From the NCBI GenBank assembly GCA_021805955.1, contig JAJZDO010001039.1, positions 1-9,700 on the forward strand: 9,700 bases of DNA, written 5' to 3'. Below the pieces are notes generated by a model. It did no database searches. It was not told the DNA's origin and was given only the letters and a program-made list of their open reading frames with translations. Both the position numbers and the translations under genes were made by a program. Shown here in pieces: positions 1-5,869 of this stretch (its first letter is position 1; every line of letters starts with the position of its first letter). The stretch comes from Acidobacteriota bacterium (GTDB lineage Bacteria > Acidobacteriota > Terriglobia > Terriglobales > Acidobacteriaceae).

Positions 1-16
1 GCGTCTCCCGTTTCAT
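1..16 (-). CDS. Possible first codons of a gene running off the left edge (zapA expected)
   Basis: An ATG at 14-16 on the minus strand opens a frame reading M-K-R-E-T before the window ends. It lies 81 nt downstream of the coiled-coil gene and on the same strand. In related genomes the gene after a pheT/coiled-coil pair is often zapA, which is the only reason to suggest it. Only five codons are visible and a run of G, rather than a clean ribosome binding site, precedes the ATG, so this is a guess. Confidence 0.2.
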
Positions 17-97
17 CCCCCCGCGGGTCGGCGAAGTCGGTGGACGACTGATACAAGACCGAAAATCATTTCTTTAACGAATTTAAGACTCAGTACA

Positions 98-397
98 CTA
101 GGCAGACTGCGTAAACGACGACTCAATGGCATCGAGCGAGGACATGAGGCGCTCGACGCGTGTGCGGACCGTATCCCGCTCACGATGAAGCTCTTCAATT
201 TCCCGACGCTGCGTCGCCGCCTGGGCATGCTGAGCTTCCAACTGCTCGCGAAGGCCGGCGATCTGATTTTCCGCCGCCGCGCGCTGTTCCCTTTCCCGGT
301 TCAGCAGCTCGATCGCTCGAACGACGCGCTGCTCCAAAGCGGCGAACGTATCGACCGCCACTGCCAATTCCTGTTCTTTCGCCATAGTCGCTGTCAT
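98..397 (-). CDS. Small coiled-coil protein, ZapB-like (cell division)
   Basis: A 99-residue, charged, almost entirely helical protein with no transmembrane segment. From about residue 18 to 92 it shows heptad-like spacing of Leu/Ile/Val among Glu, Arg and Gln, as expected of one long coiled coil. The start of the coil (FAALEQRVVRAIELL, residues 18-32) and its end (VERLMSSLDAIE, about residues 81-92) resemble the ends of ZapB, the roughly 80-residue coiled-coil protein that joins ZapA at the FtsZ ring. It follows pheT on the same strand after 146 nt, and zapA often lies next in this context. Coiled coils mimic one another, so ZapB is an inference. The start is uncertain: neither the ATG at 395-397 nor the one at 383-385 (M5) has a clear Shine-Dalgarno sequence. 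The stop is TAG at 98-100. Confidence 0.6.
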   Translation of the reverse strand: MTATMAKEQELAVAVDTFAALEQRVVRAIELLNREREQRAAAENQIAGLREQLEAQHAQAATQRREIEELHRERDTVRTRVERLMSSLDAIESSFTQSA

Positions 398-422
398 AAA
401 TAAGTTAAGATGCTCTTCGCGC

Positions 423-428
423 AGTATA
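423..428 (-). promoter_or_regulatory. Possible -10 element for the ZapB-like gene
   Basis: The minus strand reads TATACT here, a five-of-six match to the sigma-70 -10 box, about 26 nt before the first ATG of the coiled-coil gene. No convincing -35 box lies 16-18 nt upstream. The gene could equally be read through from pheT, since I see no strong terminator in 398-543. Confidence 0.25.
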
Positions 429-543
429 GCGCCCCGGAAGGGTCGCAGCCGAATTCAAGCTTGTGGAGAACCGGGTCCTGATTTTTTGCAACGGCTGCGC
501 CATTCTCCGCGGCAAGTCGGGTGACTGGGCGCCGATGGCGAGA

Positions 544-2649
544 TTACAGCAACTCCAGCGGAAATCGTGGTTGGCCGCCGAGTTCCATCAGCGCAGCGAA
601 GATCCGACGGGCCCAGTCGTGCAGTTCCTCCAGGCGTAACGTACGATCCTGCGCCTGGAACACTGCCCGCAGCAGGAGCGCGTACTGGCCAGAGGCTTCT
701 TTCTTGTCGCGGAAGATTTCTCGCGGTTCGATGCTGCGCATCTCCTGGATGGCGAGCGAAAGCAAGGCATCCGCAATCTGCTGCCAGCGGACTGCATCGG
801 GAAAGGTAAAGGAAAAATCGCGCACAACTGCCGGAAAGCGGGAAAGGTCGCGGACAGCAGGTGCACGAAGCGCGCGGTGAAAGAGCCGTTCGAGATCGAA
901 CTCGCCGACAAACACGGTTTGCCGCAGCTTTCGGGATTGCGCTTCCGGCGCAGCCAATTCGCCGAAGAAGCCGATGGTTTCGCCATCGACCACCACTCGT
1001 GCGGCGCGTGCGGGATGCAGCCACGACGGCATCAGCCCTGTCGATGCGGGGAAGGTGTCGAAATAGATGGATTTCGTTACGAATCTCGCGAGCAGCTCTT
1101 CCGCGATGCCTTTCAGATCGTAGAAGCTATAGTCGCGCAGGCTGGCGAGAGGGTGGGAAGCGATGGCTGTGCCGGTGGCGCCGACGACAAGCGACGGCTT
1201 TTCGTGCACACGTTCGGTGCCTCCCGAGAAAATCGCGCCCATCTCGAACAAGCGCAGGTCATCGACTTCGCGATTCAAATTGTGCGCCAGCATCGAGAGC
1301 ATGCCGGGCACCAGCGACGGACGCAGACAGCCCACTTCCTCGCTGAGCGGATTACCCAGCGGAACCCACGAATTTGGCTGCTGCGCAAATGTAGCCGCGT
1401 CGATTGCAGAGCAGAATGTGCTGCCGATAGCCTCCGTATATCCGGCTGCCCGCAGCGCGCGGCGAAGCGCGGTTTCTTTGGCGGCCCAGGGCAGCTCAGT
1501 CACGCTACCCGCAAAAGGAGGCAGAGTATTGGCGAAGCGATTGTAGCCATGCAGGCGCGCGATTTCTTCGATGAGGTCGATCTCATGTTCCAGATCGAGC
1601 CGCCAACTGGGCAGCGCGGCGACATACATTTCCGCCGCAGCTTTCTGCATACCGACGCCCAATCCTGTCAGATAACGCTCCACCGTAGAGGCATCGATGG
1701 GCCGGCCGTTGGCGGTCTTGCCAAGGATGCGCGCTACTTCGCGGAGATGCAGCGAGATGGCCGGACGCTCGATGGTGCGGGCCGCTATCTCCGGGACAAC
1801 AACATCGATCAGTTCGCCTTCCATATGACCGCCCGCGGCCAGAATCAAGCGGCTGACCAGCGCGGACGCAATGGGAGCAGCGGCAAAATCCGCGCCACGT
1901 TCAAAGCGATGCGAAGCGTCGGTGTGCAGCCCATGCCGTCTTGACGAACGGCGCACAGCGCCAGGATCGAACCACGCCGCCTCGACGAGAATATTTTTCG
2001 TCTCGGGGGTAATCATGGTGTCCCACCCACCCATCACGCCAGCCAGCGCCAGTGCCCTCTTCTCATCGGCAACAACTAAGTCCTCGGCCGCCAGCGCGCG
2101 CTCGGTCCCGTCGAGCAAACGGAGACGCTCGCCTGCCTGGGCGCGACGCACCACGATGCCGCCTTCCACTTTGTCCAGATCGAAGGCGTGCGTGGGATGG
2201 CCCATTGCCATGGTGACAAAGTTCGTCGCATCGACGGCATTGCCGATCAGCTTTTGTTCCAGCAGCGCGAAACGCTGGGTCACATCGCCGGAGGATGGTG
2301 CGATGTTCACGTTGCGCAGCACCCGCGCGGTAAAGCGACCACATAGATCGTTCGCTTCAATGCGCACCGGAAACGGCTGCTTCGCAGGTTTCGCAACGGG
2401 GAGGGATGCATCGAGAGGCGCCAGCGGAATGTCATAGATGGCCGCGACCTCGCGCGCGATGCCGTAATGGTTCATCGCATCGACACGGTTGGTGGTGATA
2501 TCCATTTCAAACAAAGAGCCGTTGCCTGGGCCAAGATCAAACACGCCCTCGACGGCAATGCCGCGCAGCGTCAGATCGTCGGCAAGCTGGCGGTCAGAAA
2601 CTTCGAGAGCAGGCAGGTACGAACGAAGCCATGCGGAAAGGATTTTCAT
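544..2649 (-). CDS. pheT: Phenylalanine--tRNA ligase beta subunit, short form without the EMAP domain
   Basis: The large subunit of the cytoplasmic alpha2-beta2 PheRS, which charges tRNA-Phe and edits mischarged tyrosine. The 701 residues run in family order: B1 (1-80, with FEMDITTNRVD at 47-57), the B3/B4 editing region (about 95-290, with SRRHGLHTDASHRFERGAD near 235-253), B5 (about 295-375, with IEEIARLHGYN at 360-370), the catalytic-like core (about 385-590) and the C-terminal FDX-ACB anticodon-binding domain (about 600-701, with VVRDFSFTFPD at 608-618). Typical PheT has about 800 residues; the missing stretch is the tRNA-binding EMAP/B2 domain, which normally splits B1 after about residue 40. 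B1 is continuous here, so this is a natural short form, not a truncation. Its ATG overlaps the pheS stop by 4 nt, implying translational coupling. The stop is TAA at 544-546. Confidence 0.96.
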   Translation of the reverse strand: MKILSAWLRSYLPALEVSDRQLADDLTLRGIAVEGVFDLGPGNGSLFEMDITTNRVDAMNHYGIAREVAAIYDIPLAPLDASLPVAKPAKQPFPVRIEANDLCGRFTARVLRNVNIAPSSGDVTQRFALLEQKLIGNAVDATNFVTMAMGHPTHAFDLDKVEGGIVVRRAQAGERLRLLDGTERALAAEDLVVADEKRALALAGVMGGWDTMITPETKNILVEAAWFDPGAVRRSSRRHGLHTDASHRFERGADFAAAPIASALVSRLILAAGGHMEGELIDVVVPEIAARTIERPAISLHLREVARILGKTANGRPIDASTVERYLTGLGVGMQKAAAEMYVAALPSWRLDLEHEIDLIEEIARLHGYNRFANTLPPFAGSVTELPWAAKETALRRALRAAGYTEAIGSTFCSAIDAATFAQQPNSWVPLGNPLSEEVGCLRPSLVPGMLSMLAHNLNREVDDLRLFEMGAIFSGGTERVHEKPSLVVGATGTAIASHPLASLRDYSFYDLKGIAEELLARFVTKSIYFDTFPASTGLMPSWLHPARAARVVVDGETIGFFGELAAPEAQSRKLRQTVFVGEFDLERLFHRALRAPAVRDLSRFPAVVRDFSFTFPDAVRWQQIADALLSLAIQEMRSIEPREIFRDKKEASGQYALLLRAVFQAQDRTLRLEELHDWARRIFAALMELGGQPRFPLELL

Positions 2650-3812
2650 GCGAACTGCTCCAGAAACCGCATGTCGCCGGAGTAGAGCAGGCCGATGTCG
2701 CTGATGCCGTACTTCATCATCGCGATGCGGTCAACGCCCATGCCGAAGGCGAAGCCGGAGATCTTCTTCGGGTCGTATGCAGGCTGCTTGCCGCGAACGA
2801 ATTCAAACACGGCCGGGTTCACCATGCCGCAGCCAAGCAGCTCAATCCAGCCCGAGTATTTGCATTTGCGACAGCCCTTGCCGCCGCAGAAAATGCAGCT
2901 GATCTGCACGTCGGCGCTGGGCTCCGTGAAAGGAAAGAAGGATGGAAAGAAGCGCGTGCGCACGCTGGAGCCAAACAACTCCTTCATGGCGTGATCGAGC
3001 GTCCCCTTCAGGTCGCTGAAGGTGATGTTCTCATCGACGCACAGACCTTCCACCTGATGAAAGATGGGCGAATGGGTCGCGTCGGCGGCATCGTTGCGAT
3101 GCACCTTACCCGGAATCACGATGCGCACGGGCGGCGACTGCCGCTCCATGGTGCGAATCTGCACTGGGGAAGTGTGGGTGCGCAGGAGGAGGCGATCACG
3201 CAGCGGTTTGTGCTCCTGACGGGCGACAACGAGCGTGTCCTGCGTATCGCGAGCCGGATGGTCCGGCGGAAAATTCAACGCCTCGAAATTGTAGTAGTCT
3301 GTCTCGACCTCGGGGCCGACGCCGACCGAATAGCCTATGTGCTCAAAGACGCGGACGATTTCCTGCATGGTGCGGATCAGGGGGTGCTCCACGCCCAGGG
3401 CGGGCCGGATGCCGGGGAGGGTGATGTCTATGGCTTCATCGCCAAGGCTGAGCGGATGTGTCGCGATTGCAAGACCCATTGGAGCCAGCGCAACAATGTT
3501 AATTTTAAATTCTGCAAGTGCAATGTTTAGCATGCTTCTTAAGTTGTTCAGGCGCTGTCCAAAATTTTGTGTAAATGCATCTAGCTGCCCGCTCTGAGTT
3601 GCATGATCCATCCATTTAGAAAATTCCTGGTTGGCTTGTTTTAGAATTCCATTCTTCCTGCCAACCCATTTCACACGCAATGCTTCGAGTGCTTCGTGAG
3701 AATTCTCTTCTTTGACGGATTCCGCATCTTTATTGAATTCATCTTGAAGCGTTGCAAAGTATTGAACAATATCTTCGGTCGATAATGATTTGAGCTCGTG
3801 TCGGATCGGCAT
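2646..3812 (-). CDS. pheS: Phenylalanine--tRNA ligase alpha subunit
   Basis: The catalytic subunit of PheRS, 388 residues. An N-terminal helical tRNA-contacting arm (about 1-105) is followed by the class II synthetase core. Visible core motifs are THTSPVQIR at 212-220 (motif 2 region), FHQVEG at 251-256, FFPFTEPSADV at 292-302 and motif 3, GFAFGMGVDR, at 353-362. An insert at 306-317 carries four cysteines in a CxxC-x4-CxxC pattern just before GWIELLGCGMV, which suggests a small metal-binding knuckle. The first ~110 codons are AT-rich (about 40% GC), whereas the rest is near 60%. The ATG at 3810-3812 has an A-rich leader and no Shine-Dalgarno sequence. It lies 91 nt downstream of hicB and is cut off from rplT, its usual neighbour, by hicAB and the VKOR gene. 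Confidence 0.96.
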   Translation of the reverse strand: MPIRHELKSLSTEDIVQYFATLQDEFNKDAESVKEENSHEALEALRVKWVGRKNGILKQANQEFSKWMDHATQSGQLDAFTQNFGQRLNNLRSMLNIALAEFKINIVALAPMGLAIATHPLSLGDEAIDITLPGIRPALGVEHPLIRTMQEIVRVFEHIGYSVGVGPEVETDYYNFEALNFPPDHPARDTQDTLVVARQEHKPLRDRLLLRTHTSPVQIRTMERQSPPVRIVIPGKVHRNDAADATHSPIFHQVEGLCVDENITFSDLKGTLDHAMKELFGSSVRTRFFPSFFPFTEPSADVQISCIFCGGKGCRKCKYSGWIELLGCGMVNPAVFEFVRGKQPAYDPKKISGFAFGMGVDRIAMMKYGISDIGLLYSGDMRFLEQFA

Positions 3813-3871
3813 TTATTTTTTTGTTGGTGTGAGGTCTTTCGAGTCAATGGATACAGAATGCGCTTTCAGCA

Positions 3872-3888
3872 GAGCAATGTGCTTGCTC
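3872..3888. other. Small inverted repeat in the hicB-pheS gap
   Basis: GAGCAA and TTGCTC pair around a 5-nt loop, giving a 6-bp hairpin on either strand. It lies between the hicB stop and the pheS start. On the minus strand no T-run follows, so it is not a convincing intrinsic terminator. I see no T-box-like element and no Phe-rich leader peptide in this 91-nt gap. Confidence 0.3.
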
Positions 3889-3903
3889 GTTGGAATTATT
3901 CAA

Positions 3904-4119
3904 CTATGCCGAAACAGGTATTTCGCTCACGCGCGTCGTTGGTTCGGGAACGGGCTCTCCATCCGCGCGCAACCCTTCAATGTGAAACTCTATGCCTTCG
4001 CGGATCAATTGCTCAGTTTCAGCATAAGTCTTGCTCGCGACGCCAAGACCCGGCAGATCGGGCGCGTAGGCGCTCCAGCCGGTAGATGTCTTCTCGAAAA
4101 CAACCGCATATTGCTTCAT
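3904..4119 (-). CDS. hicB: HicB-type antitoxin, short form
   Basis: A 71-residue protein matching the HicB partial RNase H-like fold: YAVVFEKTSTGWSAYAPDLP at residues 4-23, then GLGVASKTYAETEQLIREGI and a closing segment rich in proline, glutamate and valine. HicB binds HicA and blocks its RNase activity. The protein stops right after this fold, so the C-terminal helix-turn-helix or ribbon-helix-helix domain that many HicB proteins use to bind their promoter is absent. Its ATG (4117-4119) overlaps the hicA TGA in an ATGA junction, so the two are co-translated, with the toxin gene first. The stop is TAG at 3904-3906. It is the gene immediately upstream of pheS on the same strand. Family assignment is firm; activity is inferred. 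Confidence 0.9.
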   Translation of the reverse strand: MKQYAVVFEKTSTGWSAYAPDLPGLGVASKTYAETEQLIREGIEFHIEGLRADGEPVPEPTTRVSEIPVSA

Positions 4120-4301
4120 TTGAGACCTGCCTGCTTCAGAATGTTATGGAACGTGCCTGTGGCCATGTCTTGCGATGGATGGCCGGCAATGGTTACTTTT
4201 CCAGGCTTTTCAGGATGCTTGAATTGCCGATGGCTACCCTTTTGTCCCACCTGATACCAACCATCTTGCATTACCCGCTGGATAACATCCCTGACTTTCA
4301 T
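4116..4301 (-). CDS. hicA: HicA-type mRNA interferase toxin
   Basis: A 61-residue protein from the chosen start, with the double-stranded-RNA-binding-like HicA fold. It has MKVRDVIQRVMQDGW at residues 1-15, the catalytic-histidine motif GSHRQF with His24, and VTIAGHPSQDMATGT at 36-50. HicA toxins cleave mRNA and tmRNA and slow growth when HicB is lost. The frame is open 12 codons further, to an ATG at 4335-4337, but family members begin at the MKVRD-like position. The extra stretch would also cover a probable promoter region (TACACT on the minus strand at 4324-4329), so 4301 is preferred. It is divergent from the VKOR gene and overlaps hicB by 4 nt. All key residues are present, so the toxin is probably intact. 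Confidence 0.9.
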   Translation of the reverse strand: MKVRDVIQRVMQDGWYQVGQKGSHRQFKHPEKPGKVTIAGHPSQDMATGTFHNILKQAGLK

Positions 4302-4323
4302 CGAGTTGAAGAAGCCCGAGAGT

Positions 4324-4331
4324 AGTGTACA
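4324..4331 (-). promoter_or_regulatory. Possible hicAB -10 box with TGTACA palindrome
   Basis: The minus strand reads TACACT (4324-4329), a moderate -10 match about 22 nt before the preferred hicA start. It overlaps the palindrome TGTACA at 4326-4331. A palindrome over the -10 box would suit autorepression by the toxin-antitoxin complex. No clear -35 box is visible, and a 6-bp palindrome can occur by chance. Confidence 0.25.
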
Positions 4332-4435
4332 ACGCAAAACCGAGAAATATCCGCCAGGGAAGCTCCGTCGAGTTCATTCGGCTCGTGGCTTTTTAAAGCA
4401 GGCATTTGCATAGAAGACATTGCCTTTGAGGATAA

Positions 4436-4939
4436 ATGAGAGAAGGCCAGAAGATCGATTTTCCAGGGGGCGGTTCTGTCGGGGCGAACCTGCCGGTTTG
4501 GAATCCATCGACGCTGTGGTTCAATAAAGGCGTGCAGAAAACATTGAGAATACTGATCGTATCGTTGTCCATTCTAGGCGCCGTGGTGTCCGCGCTGGCG
4601 CTGCAGGTGCATTATTCGAACAAGGTGGAGCCATGCGACATCAATGCGCGTTGGGATTGCGGCATCGTGAACCATAGCTCGTATTCGATGATTCACGGTG
4701 TGCCGGTGGCGGCTGTTGGAATTGCCGGATATCTGCTGATTGGGCTGCTGGCCCTGCTGGGGAAGAGAGGTTGGACGCTGGTGCTGGCGCTGATCGGCCT
4801 GGGCTTCGCGCTGTACCTGTCTCACGTGGAAGAGTCGATCCTGCAGGTCTGGTGCCTCTACTGCGTCATCTCGCAGTGCACGATTGCGCTGATCGCGATT
4901 TTTGCCGCAGTTTCGCTGGCGTTGCGTCCAAAGGAATAA
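4436..4939 (+). CDS. Vitamin K epoxide reductase (VKOR) family membrane protein
   Basis: A 167-residue inner-membrane thiol oxidoreductase. Bacterial VKORs reoxidise periplasmic DsbA-like proteins, passing electrons to quinones. Four hydrophobic segments are visible at about residues 37-57, 88-108, 113-130 and 141-162. The active-site pattern is complete: loop cysteines C67 and C75 (C-x7-C), the polar serines following at 81-82, and the membrane CxxC at C140-C143 (WCLYC). No thioredoxin domain is fused to it and no DsbA-like partner is in view. The ATG is preceded by GAGG at 4428-4431, a fair Shine-Dalgarno sequence at rather short spacing. The soluble N-terminal ~32 residues carry no recognisable domain. 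It faces rplT convergently and is divergent from hicAB, so it is a single-gene unit inside what is usually a ribosomal protein/PheRS operon. Confidence 0.92.
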   Translation: MREGQKIDFPGGGSVGANLPVWNPSTLWFNKGVQKTLRILIVSLSILGAVVSALALQVHYSNKVEPCDINARWDCGIVNHSSYSMIHGVPVAAVGIAGYLLIGLLALLGKRGWTLVLALIGLGFALYLSHVEESILQVWCLYCVISQCTIALIAIFAAVSLALRPKE

Positions 4940-4963
4940 GGCACTCCTGAAGGAGTGCCTTAT
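4936..4963. terminator. Bidirectional hairpin between the VKOR gene and rplT
   Basis: A perfect 12-bp stem, ATAAGGCACTCC paired with GGAGTGCCTTAT, closes a TGAA tetraloop. It starts within the VKOR stop codon and ends 25 nt from the rplT stop. The ends are A/T-rich (TTATTT on the plus side, CTTATTCC on the minus side), so it can act as an intrinsic terminator for both convergent genes, though the T-runs are short. Confidence 0.8.
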
Positions 4964-4988
4964 TTGGTGTCGAACCGGTTGGCTAAGC

Positions 4989-5357
4989 TTAGGCGGCCGC
5001 GCTGCTGAGTGCGGTCTTTGCCTCGGTAGCGAGCGCAGTAAACCCTGCGGGATCCTTGGCGGCGATATCGGCCAGAACCTTGCGGTCCAGTTCGATGCCG
5101 GCCAGCTTCAGCCCGTGGATCAGTTGCGAATAGCTGATGCCATTCAGTTTTGCGGCTGCGCCGATGCGGACAATCCACAGCGAACGGAACTGACGCTTCT
5201 TTTCGCGGCGGCCGCGATAGGCAAACTTCAGCCCTCGCTCGACTGCCTCTTCCGCAGCCTGATACAGCTTGGACTTTGTGAGGAAATAGCCGCTGGCGCG
5301 CTTCAGGATCTTCTTGCGATACTCTTTGCGTTTATTGCCACGTTTGACGCGAGGCAT
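4989..5357 (-). CDS. rplT: 50S ribosomal protein L20 (bL20)
   Basis: A 122-residue bL20 of normal length. The basic N-terminal extension [20 protein letters not shown] threads into 23S rRNA, and the globular part includes [19 protein letters not shown] and [21 protein letters not shown]20 binds early and is needed to assemble the large subunit. In E. coli and B. subtilis it also represses its own operon through mRNA structures. The ATG at 5355-5357 has a strong Shine-Dalgarno sequence. It lies 167 nt downstream of rpmI on the same strand, and a strong hairpin follows its TAA stop. pheS is not next in line, unlike the common arrangement. Confidence 0.97.
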   Translation of the reverse strand: MPRVKRGNKRKEYRKKILKRASGYFLTKSKLYQAAEEAVERGLKFAYRGRREKKRQFRSLWIVRIGAAAKLNGISYSQLIHGLKLAGIELDRKVLADIAAKDPAGFTALATEAKTALSSAAA

Positions 5358-5365
5358 GGTTGGTT

Positions 5366-5371
5366 CTCCTT
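5366..5371 (-). promoter_or_regulatory. Ribosome binding site of rplT
   Basis: The minus strand reads AAGGAG, eight bases before the rplT ATG. It is the best Shine-Dalgarno match in the window, suggesting rplT is initiated independently of rpmI across their long spacer. Confidence 0.8.
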
Positions 5372-5505
5372 TTTGCGTTCCGTTGTGCGGCTGGAGGCAG
5401 GATTCGCAGTCATGAAAGCCTGCGCTAAATACCTCTTCACTCGCTTCTTACTCTGATCTGTCGCGGAAGGGTCAGTTCCGGGGGCCTCGAACGCGTGCGG
5501 GCCCT

Positions 5506-5521
5506 GCTCGCCGCGGCGAGC
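5506..5521. repeat. Perfect palindrome just after rpmI
   Basis: GCTCGCCGCGGCGAGC is a perfect 16-bp palindrome ending 3 nt from the rpmI stop codon, in the rpmI-rplT spacer. In RNA it could fold into a very GC-rich stem of about six pairs. No T-run follows on the minus strand, so it looks like an mRNA structure (attenuator, stability element or L20 target) rather than a full terminator. Confidence 0.55.
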
Positions 5522-5524
5522 CGA

Positions 5525-5722
5525 TCATGCGTACGGGATCATGCGCAACACCTTGGGCAGGTCGGCGTCCGAGACCATCGCGGAGGCGGCAAGGTGCCGC
5601 TTGGTCTTGGTTGCCTTCGAGGTAAGGATGTGCCGCATGAAGGCCTGGCCGCGCTTCACTCGACCGCTTCCGGTCTTCTTAAAGCGCTTGGCCGCACCTT
5701 TGTGCGTCTTCAGTTTCGGCAT
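5525..5722 (-). CDS. rpmI: 50S ribosomal protein L35 (bL35)
   Basis: A 65-residue bL35 of typical size. The signature [20 protein letters not shown] fills residues 1-20, followed by a second basic stretch around [15 protein letters not shown]. The frame is open further upstream, but the conserved MPKLKTHK start fixes initiation at the ATG at 5720-5722. A weak GGA-type ribosome binding site sits in the leader TGGAAACACG. It heads a two-gene unit with rplT. infC, which normally precedes it, is not present; instead a divergent plus-strand gene begins 148 nt away. Confidence 0.97.
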   Translation of the reverse strand: MPKLKTHKGAAKRFKKTGSGRVKRGQAFMRHILTSKATKTKRHLAASAMVSDADLPKVLRMIPYA

Positions 5723-5762
5723 CGTGTTTCCAATCGAAAAAAGCAATTTTACGGCTACGATC

Positions 5763-5768
5763 AGTATA
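5763..5768 (-). promoter_or_regulatory. Possible -10 box for rpmI-rplT
   Basis: The minus strand reads TATACT, a five-of-six -10 match. Transcription would begin near 5756, leaving a leader of about 34 nt before rpmI. The sequence 17-18 nt upstream (ATGGCG/TGGCGC region) is a poor -35 box. A promoter is expected here because infC is not upstream to supply one. Confidence 0.35.
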
Positions 5769-5869
5769 CGTGAGCGAGCGTGAAGCGCCATTATGATTCA
5801 TCGCTGGCTGTCGTCTTTGTGCCCACTGATACGATGGTGCTTACTTGAAGAGGTGGGAAAGTCCTGCAC

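Noticed and set aside
877..1944. Long plus-strand open frame (355 codons) opposite pheT
   Set aside because: It lies wholly antisense to pheT in a GC-rich stretch and its translation shows no domain; pheT is unmistakable on the other strand.
2631..3530. Plus-strand open frame of 299 codons opposite pheS
   Set aside because: It is antisense to a clear pheS with all synthetase motifs, and it ends where pheS becomes AT-rich, as expected for a composition artefact.
3813..3903. T-box or Phe-leader attenuator ahead of pheS
   Set aside because: No run of Phe codons, no T-box-like sequence and no terminator/antiterminator pair is visible; only a 6-bp hairpin is present.
3790..4254. Plus-strand open frame of 154 codons covering hicAB
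   Set aside because: The minus strand carries two overlapping genes with strong HicA and HicB signatures; the plus translation has no family features.
4302..4337. Twelve-codon N-terminal extension of HicA
   Set aside because: HicA proteins start at the MKVRD-like position, and the extension overlaps a likely promoter region.
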